From positions 1 to 7,147 of the forward strand of contig CAZKYX010000046.1 of assembly GCA_964557125.1 (NCBI GenBank): a stretch of 7,147 bases of DNA, written 5' to 3'. The notes below the pieces were generated by a model. It searched no databases. It was not told the origin of the DNA and saw nothing but the letters and a program-made list of their open reading frames with translations. Source of the DNA: CAZKYX01 sp964557125 (lineage in GTDB: Bacteria > Patescibacteriota > Microgenomatia > Levybacterales > GWA1-39-11). The translations under genes were made by a program, and so were the position numbers. This document shows, one piece after another, positions 4,889-7,147 of this stretch; positions within the stretch are counted from its first letter, which is position 1, and every line of letters begins with the position of its first letter.

Positions 4889-5772
4889 CATTATTGTTAC
4901 TATCTCACCATTTTAAAAGGGTGAGAACGTCGTATTATTTCTAATACGCTCCTCGTATCACTACGAGGGTCGGACTATATCTTCTCCCGATAACTATCGG
5001 GATTCTGGCGTGTAGTCTCTGAGGATTCTAGGTTTTGATATATGATTGCAATATATGTTCTATAGTAACTTTTCTCTTTTTCGTATTCATAGAATACGCA
5101 ATTGATGATATTTCCTTTATTCCTTCATAAGAAAGGTGCTTTTTTTCAGAAACAAGCTTTATAACTCGTCTGAATTTATCAAAAGCATCCTTTTTAATAA
5201 TTAATTTATTATCAAAAAAAGGAATAACTGAATTTCTGAGACCTTCGAGGTCTCTTACTACATACGCTAATGATTTATCTGTTACATCAGAATGACTATT
5301 TTCTTTTACATACCCACATCCAAATCGATCTTTTAGTGCTAATAGCACATCACGACCAACTGGATTTTGAGATACCTTGAAAAAATATATCACTTGCCAG
5401 CCCGTTTTAGTTTCGCGTGATGGAACAATTCCTATATAGAACATCCCTTCACCTTCAACAAAACCAACTATGTAATCATCATTAACAATCATATGAACCT
5501 AGTCTTTCCTGCTGATCATCTTGCTCCACTAAGCATAGTGGATGGTTATTCATTGTTACTAGTATATAAATACTATACTAGTAGAATAACATTAACAAGG
5601 TTTTCCAGCATATAGCCAGATTTATATTTCTCTATTCTTAAACGAAGCAAAGCTCCGCTTACTCTAAATTTTACAAAAAGACCTAATTAAAAAATAACAG
5701 TATATTCGATGTTATATAAACGTCTAAAGAAAGAGACAGTTCTATGTCATACCGAAATGTTTAACGGTATCA
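4889..5772 (-). mobile_element. Group I intron after about 23S position 2604, with homing endonuclease gene
   Basis: The rRNA breaks after GTGAGACAGC and resumes at TCGGTCTCTATCC, leaving 884 nt that end in G. Group I features on the minus strand are an internal guide sequence GAACTGTCTC (5742-5733) matching the exon, a P7 strand AGAGACTACACG (5020-5009), a P8-like hairpin CCCGAT/ATCGGG, and the P7/P3 strand GAAGATATAGTC (4984-4973). Three closing hairpins follow: CCTCGTA/TACGAGG with loop GTGA, CGTATTA/TAATACG with loop GAAA, and TCTCACC/GGTGAGA. The endonuclease gene lies before the first P7 strand. Further hairpins occur at 5526-5541, 5560-5581 and 5640-5660. Splice sites are placed by alignment with E. 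coli from memory and could shift by one or two nt. Confidence 0.85.
5028..5492 (-). CDS. LAGLIDADG homing endonuclease of the PTC intron
   Basis: The 154-residue protein has one LAGLIDADG motif at residues 8-16 (IVGFVEGEG), with Glu15 in the catalytic acid position. At this size and with one motif it should act as a homodimer, like I-CreI (163 residues), cleaving intronless 23S genes at the insertion site to drive homing. Later conserved segments are KVSQNPVGRDVLLALKDRFG, FGCGYVKENS, SVIPFF and SEKKHLSYEGIKEISSIAYS. The C-terminal part is clearly related to the enzyme of the other intron. The frame is intact, so the intron is probably still mobile or recently was. A maturase role in splicing is possible for this family but cannot be read from sequence. 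Confidence 0.92.
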   Translation of the reverse strand: MIVNDDYIVGFVEGEGMFYIGIVPSRETKTGWQVIYFFKVSQNPVGRDVLLALKDRFGCGYVKENSHSDVTDKSLAYVVRDLEGLRNSVIPFFDNKLIIKKDAFDKFRRVIKLVSEKKHLSYEGIKEISSIAYSMNTKKRKVTIEHILQSYIKT

Positions 5773-5919
5773 GCTGTCTCACGACGCTCTTAACCCAGCT
5801 CGCGTACCCTTTTAACTGGCGAACAGCCAGACGCTTGGAAGCTTCTCCACCTCCGCGCTAGGATGAGCCGACATCGAGGTGCCAAACCGCCCCGTCGCTA
5901 TGGACGCTTGGGAGCGATC

Positions 5920-5950
<31 letters not shown>

Positions 5951-6406
5951 ATAAGCTACGTCCTTACCACTAAGGATCGCAGGATCACTTTGACCTGCTT
6001 TCGCACCTGCTCGACGTGTATGTCTCGCAGTCAAGCTGGCTTATCCCAATATAGATACAGCGCGATTTCCGTCCGCGCTAAGCCAACCTTTGTACACCTC
6101 CGTTGCCATTTAGGAGGCGACCTCCCCAGTCAAACTGCCCATCAGACAATGTCCTTCTACCGAATTTTTATGCGGTATAGAAGTAATGCTTGCTCTTTCC
6201 AAAGAGAGGTATTCCACTGTTGCCGTGAGGCTCCCTCCTATTCTCGACAGTTAGAAAAAACTTGCAAATGCCAAACTACAGTAAAGCTCCCGGGGTCTTT
6301 TTGTCCAAGGACAACCAGGCCGCGTCTTCACAGCCATCTCAATTTCGCCGTGTAAATGTTCAAGACAGTTATTCGGTCGTTCTACCATTCGTGCGGGTCG
6401 GAACTC

Positions 6407-7095
6407 CATGATACTCCCCGATTTCCATCAGGGCACAGACTATATCTTCATTTAATAGAGGATAAAAGCAGTTCTTTTTTATATCTTCTTGCTCCAAAAC
6501 CATTCATTTGATATGAAAGTTCAACCATTTCTTTTAATGTATCTTTTTTTAGATGTTTCCGTTCATATACCATTTGGCATATGTATTTAAACGTCTCAAA
6601 ATCTTTCCTCTTAGAGGAAAGTAATGGATACTTTTCAAAGTATGGAATCACTTTATTTATCAAATCTTTTATACTTCTGACTTCAAATTTAAATGTTCGA
6701 TCACTTGAGTTTTTTCTAATAGTTCCACATTGTAAAAATTCTTTAAATAACGAAAGAACTTCTGCTCTATCATTATTTTGTGAAACTGAAAAACTTGGTC
6801 GAACTTCAAGTGAAGTTAAAAGTTTTGGTCTAGGAGAAAAGGATATGCAAAAACTTCCTTCTCCATCGGTATATCCCGAAAGATAATAACCGATAATATC
6901 TCTCTTAAATGCTGGCGTTTTAGGCATGTATTTAAATTATGCCTCTGATTCAACAATGAATCAAGTCGTTACGGGGTCAATTCCGATAAATCGGAACGAC
7001 TTCCCACGGTATTATCCTCGCTTTTTCGCACTCCTTGTGAATGCAACGCGGTCGGACTCCACCGTTTTCAGCCAGTAAGGGCTTGCTCTTCGCTC
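6407..7095 (-). mobile_element. Group I intron after 23S position 1951, with homing endonuclease gene
   Basis: The rRNA stops after TTCCTTGTCGGGT and resumes at GAGTTCCGACCCGCACG, leaving 689 nt ending in G. The last exon base is U and the intron segment GCCC can pair with exon GGGU, giving the usual U-G pair at the 5' splice site. P7-type strands are ACGACTTGATTC (upstream of the endonuclease gene) and GAAGATATAGTC (6449-6438). A P9-like hairpin CCCTGAT/ATCGGGG with a GGAA loop precedes the 3' splice site, and TTCCGA/TCGGAA forms another hairpin at 6981-6996. Here the protein gene sits between the two P7 strands, in the P8 region, unlike in the other intron. Confidence 0.85.
6448..6927 (-). 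CDS. LAGLIDADG homing endonuclease of the position-1951 intron
   Basis: The 159-residue protein has one LAGLIDADG motif, LSGYTDGEG at residues 16-24, with Glu23 as the likely catalytic acid. A homodimer cleaving the intronless 1951 site is expected. Downstream segments SFSVSQNNDRAEVLSLFKEF, CGTIRKNSSD, NKVIPYFEKYPLLSSKR and YERKHLKKDTLKEMVELSYQ follow the same plan as the other intron enzyme. The TGA stop (6450-6448) overlaps the conserved ribozyme strand GAAGATATAGTC by two bases, so the reading frame runs right up to the catalytic core. The frame is intact. Confidence 0.92.
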   Translation of the reverse strand: MPKTPAFKRDIIGYYLSGYTDGEGSFCISFSPRPKLLTSLEVRPSFSVSQNNDRAEVLSLFKEFLQCGTIRKNSSDRTFKFEVRSIKDLINKVIPYFEKYPLLSSKRKDFETFKYICQMVYERKHLKKDTLKEMVELSYQMNGFGARRYKKELLLSSIK

Positions 7096-7147
7096 ACCCG
7101 ACAAGGAACTTCGCTACCATAGAACAGTTATAGTTACTGCTGCCGTT

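Noticed and set aside
5495..5510. AAAGACTAGG as the first P7 strand of the PTC intron
   Set aside because: AGAGACTACACG at 5009-5020, with a P8-like hairpin and the second P7 strand directly after it, fits the group I order better.
6581..6886. 101-residue open frame on the plus strand
   Set aside because: It is a shadow of the homing endonuclease gene on the other strand.

Overview
The window looks like a piece of a small, AT-rich genome from the Candidate Phyla Radiation (Patescibacteria). Four things suggest this: the 23S rRNA gene is interrupted by two group I introns with LAGLIDADG genes, genes are tightly packed, several genes start almost at their promoters with no Shine-Dalgarno sequence, and the 23S-5S spacer holds an AT-rich imperfect palindrome of a kind I associate with these genomes. 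This assignment is inference; no marker here settles the phylum.

Left part (1-1590). Two divergent genes share a short control region: a membrane-anchored protein cut by the window edge (minus strand) and a membrane-anchored cupredoxin-fold protein that has lost the usual copper ligands (plus strand). A REP-associated-type Y1 (HUH) transposase follows, between two identical 24-bp direct repeats. The second repeat begins inside its stop codon.

Middle part (1579-4230). A plus-strand gene for a cytoplasmic HExxH metallopeptidase-like protein converges, with no spare base, on a minus-strand two-gene operon. That operon encodes a radical SAM/SPASM peptide maturase with a PqqD-like N-terminal segment, followed by a 79-residue peptide whose C-terminal half carries six Cys-x-Pro units. 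This has the layout of a ribosomally synthesised, post-translationally modified peptide (RiPP) pathway and is the best candidate for an undescribed system. The precursor has a near-perfect Shine-Dalgarno sequence while the maturase has almost no leader, which fits the need for more substrate than enzyme. The metallopeptidase could be the leader protease, but that link rests only on position.

Right part (4204-7147, minus strand). This is the end of an rRNA operon: the 3' portion of 23S rRNA, an AT-rich spacer, 5S rRNA, and a hairpin terminator directly behind which the RiPP operon promoter lies. The 23S gene is split by a 689-nt intron after E. coli position 1951 and an 884-nt intron after about position 2604, in the peptidyl transferase centre. 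Each carries a single-motif LAGLIDADG homing endonuclease, and the two enzymes are related to each other. The long open frames on the plus strand in this part are rRNA or intron shadows.
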